NCBI GenBank assembly: GCA_023362775.1
Contig: JALMGJ010000004.1
Span: 82,765,798 to 82,829,797 of the forward strand
Source: Charina bottae
Taxonomy: Eukaryota > Chordata > Lepidosauria > Squamata > Charinaidae
DNA length: 64,000 nucleotides
Direction: 5' to 3'
Below the pieces are notes generated by a model. The model worked only from the letters and a program-made list of their open reading frames with translations, did no database searches and was not told the DNA's origin. This document shows positions 55,617 through 64,000 of the stretch, piece after piece; within the stretch, counting starts at the first letter, position 1, and every line of letters starts with the position of its first letter. Made by a program: the position numbers and the translations under genes.

Positions 55617-56691
55617 CTATGGGGCTAGCCAACCCCAGGAGGCACTACTGCCTCTGTTGTCCCAGGTCAGGTGGCAGAGCCAGGTCATGAGGGCCTTCCG
55701 AAAGGTCAGGAGGGAGGGGGCCAGTCTCACCTCCGGGGGCAAGATATTCCATAGGGTGGGCGCTATCGCAGAGAAGGCACGCCTCCTGGACCCCGCTAGA
55801 TGGAATTCTCTTGTTGAGGGGGTCCAAAGCATGCCCTCTCTGCATGCACGGGTGGGGCGGGACGACGTCATCGGGACGAGACGGTCCCTCAGGTACCCTG
55901 GCCCTATGCCATGTAGGGCTTTAAAGGTGATCACCAACACCTTGAATTGGACCCGGAAGCAAACTGGCACCCAATGCAGCTCGCGAAGCAGAGGTGTTAC
56001 ATGGGCCGATCTCCTGGCCCCCATAACTGCTCGTGCCGCCGCATTCTGCACCAGCTGAAGCTTCCGGATACTCTTCAAGGGTAGCCCCATGTAGAGCGCA
56101 TTACAATAGTCTATACGGGAGATGACAAGGGCGTGAGTGACTGTTCGGAGGGCCTCCTGATCCAGGAAAGGGCGTAACTGGCGCACAACTCGGAGCTGTG
56201 CAAAGGCCCTCCTGGCCACGACTGCCACCTGCTCTTCGAGCAGGAGTCGTGAGTCCAGGAGGACCCCCAGATTCCGCACTGGATCCGAGTGGGGTAGTGC
56301 AACTCCACCCAGAACCAAAGATGACAACTTCCTGGATCCAGGGGGGCCGTCAATCCACAGCCACTCCGTCTTACCAGGGTTCAGTTGAAGCCTGTTGTTC
56401 CCCATCCAGACCCCCACAGCCTCCAGGCACTGAGATAAGGCATTGACCGCATCACTTACTTCACCCGGGATGGAGATGTATAACTGGGTATCATCAGCAT
56501 ATTGGTGATACCTCATCCCGTGGTGACGGATGATCTCGCCCAGCAGCTTCATGTAGATGTTGAATAGGAGAAGAGAGAGAACCGACCCGAGTCACCCCAC
56601 AAGTCAGGGGTCTCGGATCAGCTCTCTCCTCCCCTATCAACACCAACTGGGAATGGCCCTGGAGGAAGGAGGCGAACCAGCGCAAAACCAT
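55617..56691 (-). pseudogene. L2 reverse transcriptase second half and C-terminus
   Basis: 56691-56494 carries VLRWFASFLQGHSQLVLIG and the region of the PQG motif, where a shift garbles it (CGVTRVGSLSS). 56552-55617 (311 codons) resumes with HHGMRYHQYADDTQLYIS, containing the catalytic YADD, and continues to the end (PLLRELHWVPVCFRVQFKVL, LRDRLVPM, MTWLCHLTWDN). The C-terminal part after the reverse transcriptase is typical of the L2/CR1 group. Confidence 0.85.
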
Positions 56692-56703
56692 GCTGCCCGC
56701 CCC

Positions 56704-58461
56704 CTACTCGAGCCACCCCAAAAGTATACCGTGGTCGACGGTATCGAAAGCCGCTGAGAGATCTAAGAGAGCAAGGATGGACGCACTCCCTCCATCCCGC
56801 TTTCGCCAGAGATCATCCATAAGCACGACCAATGCGGTCTCTGTCCCATATCCTGGCCTGAAACCTGACTGAAAGGGGTCCAGATAATCCGTTTCCTCCA
56901 GAATCCTCTGGAGTTGCAACGCCACCACCTTCTCAACCACCTTTCCCAAAAAGGGAAGGTGAGAGACTGGGCGAAAATTGCCCAGGATGGTAGGGTCCAG
57001 GGATGGTTTCTTGAGGAGGGCGTGCACCAGCGCCTCCTTAAAGGCAGCCGGGAACACCCCCTCACTCAAGGACGAATTTATAATCGCCTGGACCCAGCCA
57101 CATGTCACCTCACTAGCTGATTTTACCATCCAGGAGGGACATGGGTCAAGTTGGCATGTGGTGGCATTTACAGTCCGGAGGATCCTGTCTACTTCATCAG
57201 GCCCAACAGGATCAAACTGCTCCCAGATAACATGGCAAGTACGGGCCTCTGGCATCTCCCCAGATCTTGTCCCACGCATGGAGTCCAACTTGGAATGAAT
57301 CTGAGCGATTTTGTCCTGCAGATGCTCAGAAAACTCGTCCGATCGGCCCTGTAAATGGGTCTCCCCTTGCTCCTGACCCAAAAGCGATCTTGTAATCTTA
57401 AACAGGCCCGTCGGGCGGCATTCTGCGGACGCAATAAGAGCGGAGAAATATTCACGTTTCGCCGCTCTTACCGCCACAAGGTAGGCCTTAACTGCGGCTC
57501 TAGATTGTGTTCGGTCAGATTCAGTCTTCGTCTTTCTCCAGTGGTGCTCTAGACGTCTCCTAACCCTCTTCAAAGCCCTCAAATCATCCGTAAACCACGG
57601 CGAGTGACGGGCCGAACAGGGCCGGAGAGGTCGCACAGGTGCGATCTTGTCCAGAGCTCCGGCCGCTTCCCTATTCCAGGCTGCAGCCAGGACCTCCACT
57701 GGACCGTGAAGCAAGTCCTCGGGAATAACCCCCAGCTCCTTCTGAAACCTCACTGGGTCCATCAGTCGCCGAGGGCGGACCAATCGAGTAGGTCCCGCCT
57801 CCCTGCAGAGTGGGGCAGCAGAGGAGAGTCTCAGGGTCACCAGGGCGTGGTCTGACCATGACAATGGGGAAAGATGTAACTCTCCCCTCAGATCACATTG
57901 CCACTGCTCGGACAAGAAAACTAAGTCCGGGGTGAGACCACTGTCACGAGTTGGGTCACGAATAATCTGAGACAGGCCCATAGCTGCCATGGTAGCCATG
58001 AACTCCCGGGCCGCCTCCGAGGACCACCCCAGGGATGGCAGATTGAAGTCCCCCAGAGCCATAAGTCTGGGGAACTCCACCGCCAACCCCGAGACAGCCT
58101 CAAGCAGCTCAGGCAGGGAGGTCGCTACGCAGCAGGGAGGCTGGTACAGCAGCAACACTCCCAACTGTTCTCGTGAACCCAACTTGAAAAACAGGGTCTC
58201 ACACCCGGTCACTTGTGGAGCAGCACCCCTGAAGGCCACAAGGGACTCTCGGATGACAACTGCCACCCCTCCTCCCTTACCCCGGTGTCTCGGCTGATGC
58301 CACACCCGAAACCCAGCTGGGCACATTTCCGAGAGGGCTACTCCCCCCTCTGGGCCCAGCCAGGCCTCAGTAATACACACCAGGTCATCCCCCTCCTCTG
58401 TGATTAAATCACTTATAAGGGGGGCCTTGTTATTCACCGACCTGGCGTTCAGCAACAACAT
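56704..58461 (-). pseudogene. L2 endonuclease and first half of reverse transcriptase
   Basis: The open frame of 588 residues starts with three codons of host BovB, so its Met is fortuitous and the genuine part begins LLLNARSVNNKAPL. The APE-type endonuclease covers about residues 4-235: CITEAWL near 34, MALGDFNLPSLGW near 141 and SWSDHALVTL near 210, with catalytic Asp and His present. The reverse transcriptase begins around 430 (DPTILGNFRPVSHLPFLGKV) and reaches the first catalytic Asp in LDLSAAFDTVDHGILL before a frameshift at about 56704. Confidence 0.85.
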
Positions 58462-58721
58462 GGTTGCCATAATCTTGGTTTTTTGAGGTTGAACTGCAAC
58501 CCAGCTTTTGCACTTTCTTCTTTCACCTTCGTCATAAGGCTCCTCAACTCCTCCTCGCTTTCAGCCATCAAAGTGGTATCATCTGCATATCTAAGATTGT
58601 TAATGTTTCTTCCAGTGATTTTAACTCCAGCCTTGGATTCCTCAAGCCCAGCACGTCGCATGATGTGTTCTGCGTACAGGTTGAATAGGTAGGGTGAGAG
58701 TATACAGCCCTGCCGTACTCC
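58462..58721 (-). mobile_element. BovB copy, upstream part
   Basis: The minus strand codes for GVRQGCILSP-like sequence through NLRYADDTTLMAESEEELRS and KAGLQFNLKKP, the segment just upstream of the 54786-55438 piece. It stops at 58721, exactly where a retroviral LTR begins, so the LTR probably inserted in this BovB copy. The remaining 5' part of BovB is not seen in the window. Confidence 0.85.
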
Positions 58722-59264
58722 TGTTAGAAGTAAATTTTATCTTACCAAGTTCGTTCCTGAGCCGGGAGTAAAGAAACTGACAAATTGCATGAAGTTAGGA
58801 GTTTATTCACCCAAGAGCAAAAGCAATGACAGCAAGCTGTTAGGTGGGTGGCCGCGCAGGACCCCCTTTCTACAGCACATTATATAGATTCCATTCAACT
58901 CCTCCTTTAGAAGACCACCCCTTACTCAGTAACCCATACTCCACCTTATCCTCATTCCATATTAGGAATTTCCTTCCTTCACTCCATATTAGGAACTTCC
59001 TTCCATCCTTGCTAGGGCTCCTTGACCGTTATTAAACAATATTTCCCCTGGAGAAGCTATCCTTGGAAAGTACACTTTATTCTATGGGCACAGCTATCTA
59101 TCAAGGCCTGCTAGAAAGGAAGGGTGTCAACAAAACTCTTCAAGGAAATACAGCATGGTTTCAGAGCCATAATGCAAGTGCAAATGTTTCTAATATATGA
59201 ATATGAAATATATTTGTATTTATATATATATACAGAAATGTAAGAATATGTTTACAATCCAACA
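58722..59264 (-). repeat. Retroviral 3' LTR (543 bp)
   Basis: It begins TGTTGGATTGTAAACA on the minus strand and ends TTTACTTCTAACA, with a TATA-like element (CTATATAATG) near 58885 and AATAAACTCC near 58800. It lies next to a purine tract on one side and BovB on the other. Confidence 0.8.
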
Positions 59265-59277
59265 ATCCCCCCTCTGT
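59265..59277 (-). promoter_or_regulatory. Polypurine tract of the retrovirus
   Basis: CACAGAGGGGGGAT directly precedes the LTR start on the minus strand. Confidence 0.8.
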
Positions 59278-59372
59278 GCAAGGGAAAGCATATTCCCATA
59301 GCACACCTAGGAATGGTAACAGGACTTATGAATAGGAAAGAGTTTGGTACCTATGTGCATCCAATCACATTG

Positions 59373-59612
59373 TCATGTAAAAGTTATACAGTCGCCCATA
59401 GCTCCAGGGAGCCATTGGTATTGGGATAATACTTGCTGTTTACATAAGCGAAAAGGAGTGTTCGGAGGTTGTGGGGATCTGGAGGCATGTAAAAGGGTCC
59501 AGTCGGTAGTTGTGGTTGAGGAAGGAAAGGGAATAGCGACTGGATTCCCTTTAGAAACCTCTAGTAGGAGAGCCCACAGCATTATAAGCCAAGACATTCT
59601 TTCAAACCCCAA
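59373..59612 (-). pseudogene. Retroviral env N-terminal stub
   Basis: A 79-residue frame starts with a hydrophobic signal-peptide-like segment (MSWLIMLWALLLEVSKG) and then Ser/Thr-rich sequence. It lies between integrase and the 3' LTR, where env belongs. The rest of the surface and the whole transmembrane subunit are absent before the polypurine tract, so no envelope function is possible. Confidence 0.55.
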
Positions 59613-59989
59613 ATGTCAGAATCCGGATCCCTAACGAGCTTGATGGGAGGCCAAGGCAGGAAGGGGGCTGTGATCTTGGACTGCTGGTTTGACGTGTGTC
59701 CAATGAAGCCAGGTGTTTCGTTCAGCAACCCGAACTGCTGTTTGTGTTGTCAAAACGATATCCACACCCAATCACCTGGTTCAAAAGGATGAAGAGTTTC
59801 TTCCAATGGCAAGGTCTGGAGTAGAGCACTTCATTTCCATAGAGATCGCAAGTACCTGCACATAGAGAGGAGATAAGAAAATAACGTAGAATCCCCCCTC
59901 TCTAGGTGAAGGGAGTGGGGATCCAGGCCTTTTGAAACATCTGGTGGCCTGCCAAAAAGCAACTCAAATGGGGATAATCCCACATCTTT

Positions 59990-60518
59990 TCAAGGTCGTG
60001 AAAATAAAGCGATAGGCAATTCCTGGGGCCACTTTAAATGCGTCTCCTGGCATAATCTTCCTAGCAACGTCTTGAGTTCCCTGTTAGCCCATTCCACCCC
60101 CCACCCCGAAGATTGAGGATGATAAGGGACATGTAAGTTCTGTGTGATGCCTAAAGCTTGCAGGATGTGAGTAATCACGTGTGCCGCAAAGTGTTGGCTG
60201 CGGTCCATATCTAAGACAGAGGATGCCGTATCGGGGAACGATGTGCTTCAGCAGGTGTCTTGCAGTTTCAATTGCGGTAGCATGTCGACAAGGGAAGGCT
60301 TCAATCCAGTGTGTAAGTGGGTCTCTGCAAACAAGTACATGTTCAAAGCCATTTGCCTTAGGTAATTGAATATAGTCTAGCTGTATTTTTTTTCCAAAAG
60401 GTCTTTGGGCCCAGGGTCTCCCTCCCTTATGGATCTTTTGTCTTGAGGAAGCATTGTTAGCTTGGCAAGTGAGACATGTTCGTGCTACTTTTTCAGCTTC
60501 CATGTAAACCCCAGGCAC
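59990..60518 (-). pseudogene. Retroviral integrase remnant
   Basis: Frame 60518-60084 holds the end of the zinc-binding domain (ARTCLTCQANN) and the start of the catalytic core (KIQLDYIQLPKANGFEHVLV, THWIEAFPCRHATAIETARH). Frame 60208-59990 continues with MDRSQHFAAHVITHIL and HVPYHPQSSGWGVEWANREL, where the third catalytic Glu is expected (NGxVERxN in relatives); the preserved residues are GVEWANRE. A frameshift near 60200 separates them. Confidence 0.75.
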
Positions 60519-61132
60519 ATACTATACCCATCGCATGATATCCACAATGGCCTGGTCCCACAGTGGCCCTTTGCATGAATCTGTTGACAAAGAAGGTGTA
60601 ACAAACATCTAGGGGCTAAGGGTCTTCCATCCGGTACCCTCCAGAATCCATCAGAAAAAGTTGCCTCACAGTTTGCCTGCCACTGTTCCACCTCCCCCCC
60701 CTCAACGAAATTGTTGTATGGAAGAGACAATTGAAGATGAAACTCTGCAGCTGTGACAGAGAGGGATAGAGGCTGCAGGGCGGCCCATTTTGCTGTAGCA
60801 TCGATGAAAGCATTCCCCTTTGTAACCAGGGAGATGTCCTGTTGATGTGCAAGGCAGTGCACTACGGCCAGAGCCTTAGGGAGCATAATGGCTTTGAAAA
60901 GGGAGGCTATGAGGGTAGCATGGGCAATGGGGGCACCAGAAGAAGTAAGGAAGCCCCGCTGTTTCCACAGGGCTCCTGTAGCATGGCAAACCCCAAAGGT
61001 ATATTTAGAGTCCATGTAGATCGTCACACAGAGGGTGCAGGCAGCCTTGCAAGCCTCGGTCAGGGCAATGAGTTCTGCGGCTTGTGCACCGTGGGAAGGG
61101 GAAAATCCAAAATCAAGCCATTGGGAGTACAT
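60485..61132 (-). pseudogene. Retroviral RNase H joined to protease by deletion of reverse transcriptase
   Basis: From AQAAELIALTEACKAAC the frame codes for RNase H (YMDSKYTFGVCHATGALWKQ, VVHCLAHQQD, GNAFIDATAKWAAL). The preceding residues are not RNase H: in the neighbouring frame they read as the end of protease, so about the whole reverse transcriptase has been removed and the junction is out of frame. The tail runs towards the integrase zinc finger. Confidence 0.75.
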
Positions 61133-61139
61133 TTAATAG

Positions 61140-61523
61140 TGGCCCCGAGTTTACAGAGTAAACCACGACCTAGGAGAGAAACAGGAGATTCAGAACAAAC
61201 AGTAAAAGCATGTTCAACAGTGAGAGGACCCACCTCTACTGTTAAGGGGTCAGTAACATTTACAGGAATGATCCCCCAACCCCAATAATATGATCAGAAA
61301 TCCCAGAAAGAACAGTAGGGGAAGAGGGAGGGTGAGTTAGTAAGGATGCAGTGGCCCCAGTATCAACCAGGCAGTGATACTGTTGACTACCTATAGTTAA
61401 AGGAAGAAAAGGTTCTCCTCCAGGTCCAGAATGTATAGGTAACATGAGTGCACTCAAGGGTAAGGTTGCTTGTAGAGCCAGCTGGTTGAGAAGAATCAGT
61501 GACAGGCAAAACTGGATACACAT
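61140..61523 (-). pseudogene. Retroviral protease remnant
   Basis: It contains CLVDTGATASLLTHPPS and GISDHIIGVGG (flap region). Its C-terminal part, up to GLLCKLGATIKCTP, is in another frame after 61260. Nearly the same motifs appear in the retrovirus at 6.3-6.6 kb. Confidence 0.75.
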
Positions 61524-61640
61524 GAGAAGGTTCTGGAGGGAAAGGTGTGTGGGTCAAAACGTATCTCTCAAGGGCTCTAAGATATGTGTTTGCAAACACA
61601 AAAATATATGGGGTGGTTCCCAAATGTATAACTTTATGTT

Positions 61641-63167
61641 TGTGCAGCAGGATCACCCCTATTTTCATCCTGCTACCTTATTAGTTGGTCCAGGTGTTGG
61701 GGTCACAGCAACAAAGCACAGTGGAAACATAACAATTTCCTTTCTTTTTCCCCTCTGTGATTCACTCCACATCAACTCTCTCCCAAGCCATCTCAACATC
61801 ACAAATACATTCCTGTGTCTCCATCTTCACTTCATTCAACTTACTCTCACCCAACTTCAACTTACTCTTACCCAACTTAAAATATTCTTTCCTCACATTC
61901 CCATCTCTTACTTCCATACAGATCAAATTGGTGACCTACTTACAGCAGAAGTAACATGCAAAGAGGCAAACAATAGATCTGCAAACAACAAATTATTTTC
62001 CAACACCCTCCCAAGGTCTCGGTCTTTAAATTGAAAAAACAAAAATAAGTTGAAACAGCATTTCGGTGTTTTGGCAGAGCTCCATCAGGTTTTATCTGGG
62101 AGCAGGCAGCAGACACAGCATAGGAGCTGATTTCTTCTTCGCCTCTTCTGTCCTTCGGTAGCAAACAGTCAGTGAAACAGTCAGTGGGAGGGGGAACCTC
62201 AAGGAGAGTAGGCACACAGAAAAAAATGACAGGAGAAAGCTATGTAGATGTCAGGAACAGAAGGCTGTCCTTGCAGGGTCTCCTCTCTTTCTAAACACTT
62301 TTCTGGAGAGACAGCAGCCAGCCAACCACTCACAAGGGACATACCTCAAGTTAGCAGAAAGGATTTCCAAGCTGAGTGAAAGAGAGCTTACAACTGATTA
62401 GTTTACACACTTTTTCAAACATCAAACACCATACCACACAATCAGGGCACACACAAGCCTTTCCCATGACATTCATCAGTTTAATTCATGCTTTACTCAT
62501 TGTAAAAGGAAAGGAGAAAAGTTAGGATCCCATGTCAGTCAGAACACACACTCCTTCTTCCAAGTCCCATCAAGCACAGCCTACCAGGGCACATACAGTC
62601 TTCAGTTCCTTACTTGCAACTAGGAAATCAGAGAAACAGCCCTAATCAGCAAACAGGAGATTTATACAAACTTACAAACACATAAGTGTAGCCCAGTTGG
62701 AGTAAAAAAAAAATGAAAACCAAACCAGGGGAGATAGAAACACACACAGATAGAAAGAGCTTCTCATGTATACACACACCACCTTTCACAGGAAATCAAT
62801 TTTCCTCCCCCTTTCCCTTTCCAAAGGTGGCAAACATTCAAGATGGCATGAACATATCATACAATAAAGATTATATGGTAAACAACAAACAACCTCACCT
62901 TTCTTCTTGTATGTACTCAACTTAGAAAACAAACACAAAACTTACACAACTACAGGAAGTGCAAATAACTGGACACATGGCACAATCAAATCCCATGTCC
63001 AACTATTCACATTAAATAACAGAAAGGGTTGCATAGCCAAAAAGTTGGAAGAGCCACAGCCTGGCCAGAGCTATGGATCTCCAAAAATTTGAAGCATTCC
63101 CTTACTGTGGAGAAATTTAGTTCCGTAAAGGGACAGACTCACATTTAACTCCTAAAGGGACAAACTG
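61641..63167. other. Unassigned stretch beyond the retrovirus
   Basis: C/T/A-rich sequence, with repeated CAACTTACTC-like units at 61830-61880. It could be gag/leader or a further element, but I find no diagnostic motif. No gene is called. Confidence 0.4.
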
Positions 63168-63190
63168 ACAGACAGACAGACAGACAGACA

Positions 63191-63226
<36 letters not shown>
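63168..63226 (+). repeat. (ACAG)n/(CA)n microsatellite
   Basis: About six GACA units followed by CA units. Confidence 0.95.
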
Positions 63227-63227
<1 letters not shown>

Positions 63228-63312
63228 CTGGCACCATTTCCCTCAACAAATATAGATAGAAATGTACAGACTAATACTTAACAAACAGAAAACATTTTGG
63301 TTACAGATACTT

Positions 63313-63766
63313 TGTTAGGGTTTGATAAACCCAGGAATTTACTTCTAGATATAAATTATACAGAGAGGCTTGATTTCTAGGTAAAAGGTGAAATATTCTG
63401 CACAGTCACCCAATTAGCAGCCATTGTTGTAAGAATGATGTGTCATGTGTGACTCATTCAACAGGTGCTTAGAGTTAGGTTGGGTGTGGTAGTTAACGAG
63501 ATTGACCTATGATGTGATAGGTCAGTTTGACTATAAATGCAGAGATATTCTGTATTCCATTTTATTCCCATTTTTACCTCGTGAAAGCTGTATCGTTGAT
63601 GGTGTATCATTTGTTACCTGTGGAAGTGATCTGTAAATACGTATGTATATAAAGTAAATAGGATATTTGATATAACTTCTGTTTGGAGTCTATTTACTGC
63701 ATAGTACCTGGATCACTGGTGCCTAGGAGAGAGGCAGGCTGCTCCACATCCGCGCGCCCTCCGACA
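63313..63766 (+). repeat. 5' LTR of the Copia element
   Basis: Starts TGTTAGGGTTTGATAAAC and ends CCCTCCGACA, with a TATA box (CTATAAATGC) near 63531. It is 454 bp and aligns from end to end with 9538-9970 (433 bp). Confidence 0.8.
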
Positions 63767-63781
63767 GGGTTATGGGCCCAG
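63767..63781 (+). promoter_or_regulatory. Primer-binding site, half-tRNA type (initiator tRNA-Met)
   Basis: GGGTTATGGGCCCAG is exactly complementary to CTGGGCCCATAACCC in the anticodon stem-loop of eukaryotic initiator tRNA-Met. Copia-type elements prime from a cleaved tRNA there rather than from the tRNA 3' end. Confidence 0.8.
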
Positions 63782-64000
63782 AGGCGGCAGAGACGCCATA
63801 GACGACGGAAGGCTTTGCGCTGGCTGTGGATCGGTGGGTCATGTGCAGTCTGTGAGCTGGAAGCTTTGGAAGCCTATCCAGGAGTCGTGTGGCTATTTGG
63901 AGTGATTTGGAGTTCTACCAGGCTCCGTGTCTGCGTGTGTGTTTTTTTCTCCTATGCTTGTTTTGCAGCTGGAGGACGTTTTGATAAGGTCTGTGTCTTT

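Larger units (their letters stand above)
55439..58461 (-). mobile_element. L2-type LINE, 5'-truncated, inserted in BovB
   Basis: It encodes an endonuclease and reverse transcriptase of L2/CR1 type, followed by a short 3' UTR and a tail of AATAAATAAATAAA at 55439-55452. GGTT occurs at both junctions (55435-55438 and 58462-58465), fitting a 4-bp target duplication in BovB. Its 5' end is cut within the start of the endonuclease domain. The coding region has two breaks, near 56704 and 56560. Confidence 0.88.
58722..61640 (-). mobile_element. Endogenous retrovirus (same family as 5.3-8.1 kb), internally deleted
   Basis: On the minus strand the order is protease (61523 to about 61140), RNase H (about 61100-60560), integrase (60518-59990), an env start (59612-59373), polypurine tract (59277-59265) and 3' LTR (59264-58722). 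Reverse transcriptase and most of env are missing. Gag is not clear above 61523, and no 5' LTR is recognised before the window's Copia element. Stops and frameshifts show it is inactive. Confidence 0.8.
63313..64000 (+). mobile_element. Ty1/Copia retrotransposon, 5' LTR and leader, running off the window
   Basis: A 454-bp LTR homologous to the solo LTR at 9538-9970 is followed directly by a primer-binding site complementary to the anticodon region of initiator tRNA-Met, the arrangement of Drosophila copia. The 220 bp of leader shown after it are GC-rich and non-coding. Gag would lie beyond position 64000. Confidence 0.75.

Noticed and set aside
61690..61715. GTGACCCCAACACC-like sequence as a retroviral primer-binding site
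   Set aside because: It is not next to a recognisable LTR end and does not match a tRNA 3' end that I can name.

Overview
The window looks like repeat-rich intergenic DNA from a squamate reptile (lizard or snake). The evidence is the repeat mixture: an uninterrupted BovB (RTE) retrotransposon and three broken BovB copies, a Sauria-type SINE, L2/CR1-type LINEs with (TAAA)n tails, Penelope-like elements, a chromovirus-type Ty3/Gypsy element, Ty1/Copia LTRs and gamma/epsilon-like endogenous retroviruses. The species is not identifiable. I found no host protein-coding gene, no tRNA or rRNA gene and no CRISPR array. Every long ORF I can explain belongs to a mobile element.

Layout. 1-5268: Ty3/Gypsy element on the minus strand (intact gag, broken protease-pol-chromodomain), inserted in the gag of an endogenous retrovirus that continues on the plus strand to about 8075. 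8085-8945: Penelope-like 3' end. 8957-10672: L1-like tail split by a Copia solo LTR with a perfect 5-bp target duplication. 12.6-13.3 kb: tRNA-derived SINE and a 37-bp inverted repeat. 14.0-17.3 kb: BovB with an open 1010-codon ORF. 17.4-18.2 kb: Gypsy relic. 21.1 kb: Sauria-type SINE. 23.2-24.2 kb: GC-rich solo LTR. 26.3-32.4 kb: a cluster of Penelope-derived insertions, two of them large palindromes, carrying most of eight hammerhead-ribozyme-like motifs. 34.1-35.4 kb: Gypsy relic whose pol is deleted. 36.3 kb: hAT-type MITE with an 8-bp target duplication. 40.6-53.4 kb: old LINE relics, two BovB 3' fragments (one of a different lineage), a short solo LTR and microsatellites. 54.8-61.6 kb: nested block in which an L2-type LINE is inserted in a BovB copy and a retroviral LTR abuts the same BovB copy. 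63.3 kb to the end: 5' LTR of a Copia element followed by a primer-binding site matching the middle of initiator tRNA-Met.

The genes do not form a host pathway. They are parts of independent transposition systems: gag-pol of LTR elements, APE-type endonuclease plus reverse transcriptase in BovB and L2, GIY-YIG-type endonuclease and self-cleaving ribozymes in Penelope elements. The most notable points are the open BovB ORF, the two BovB lineages, the hammerhead-bearing palindromic Penelope insertions with clear target duplications, and the Copia family with a half-tRNA primer site.
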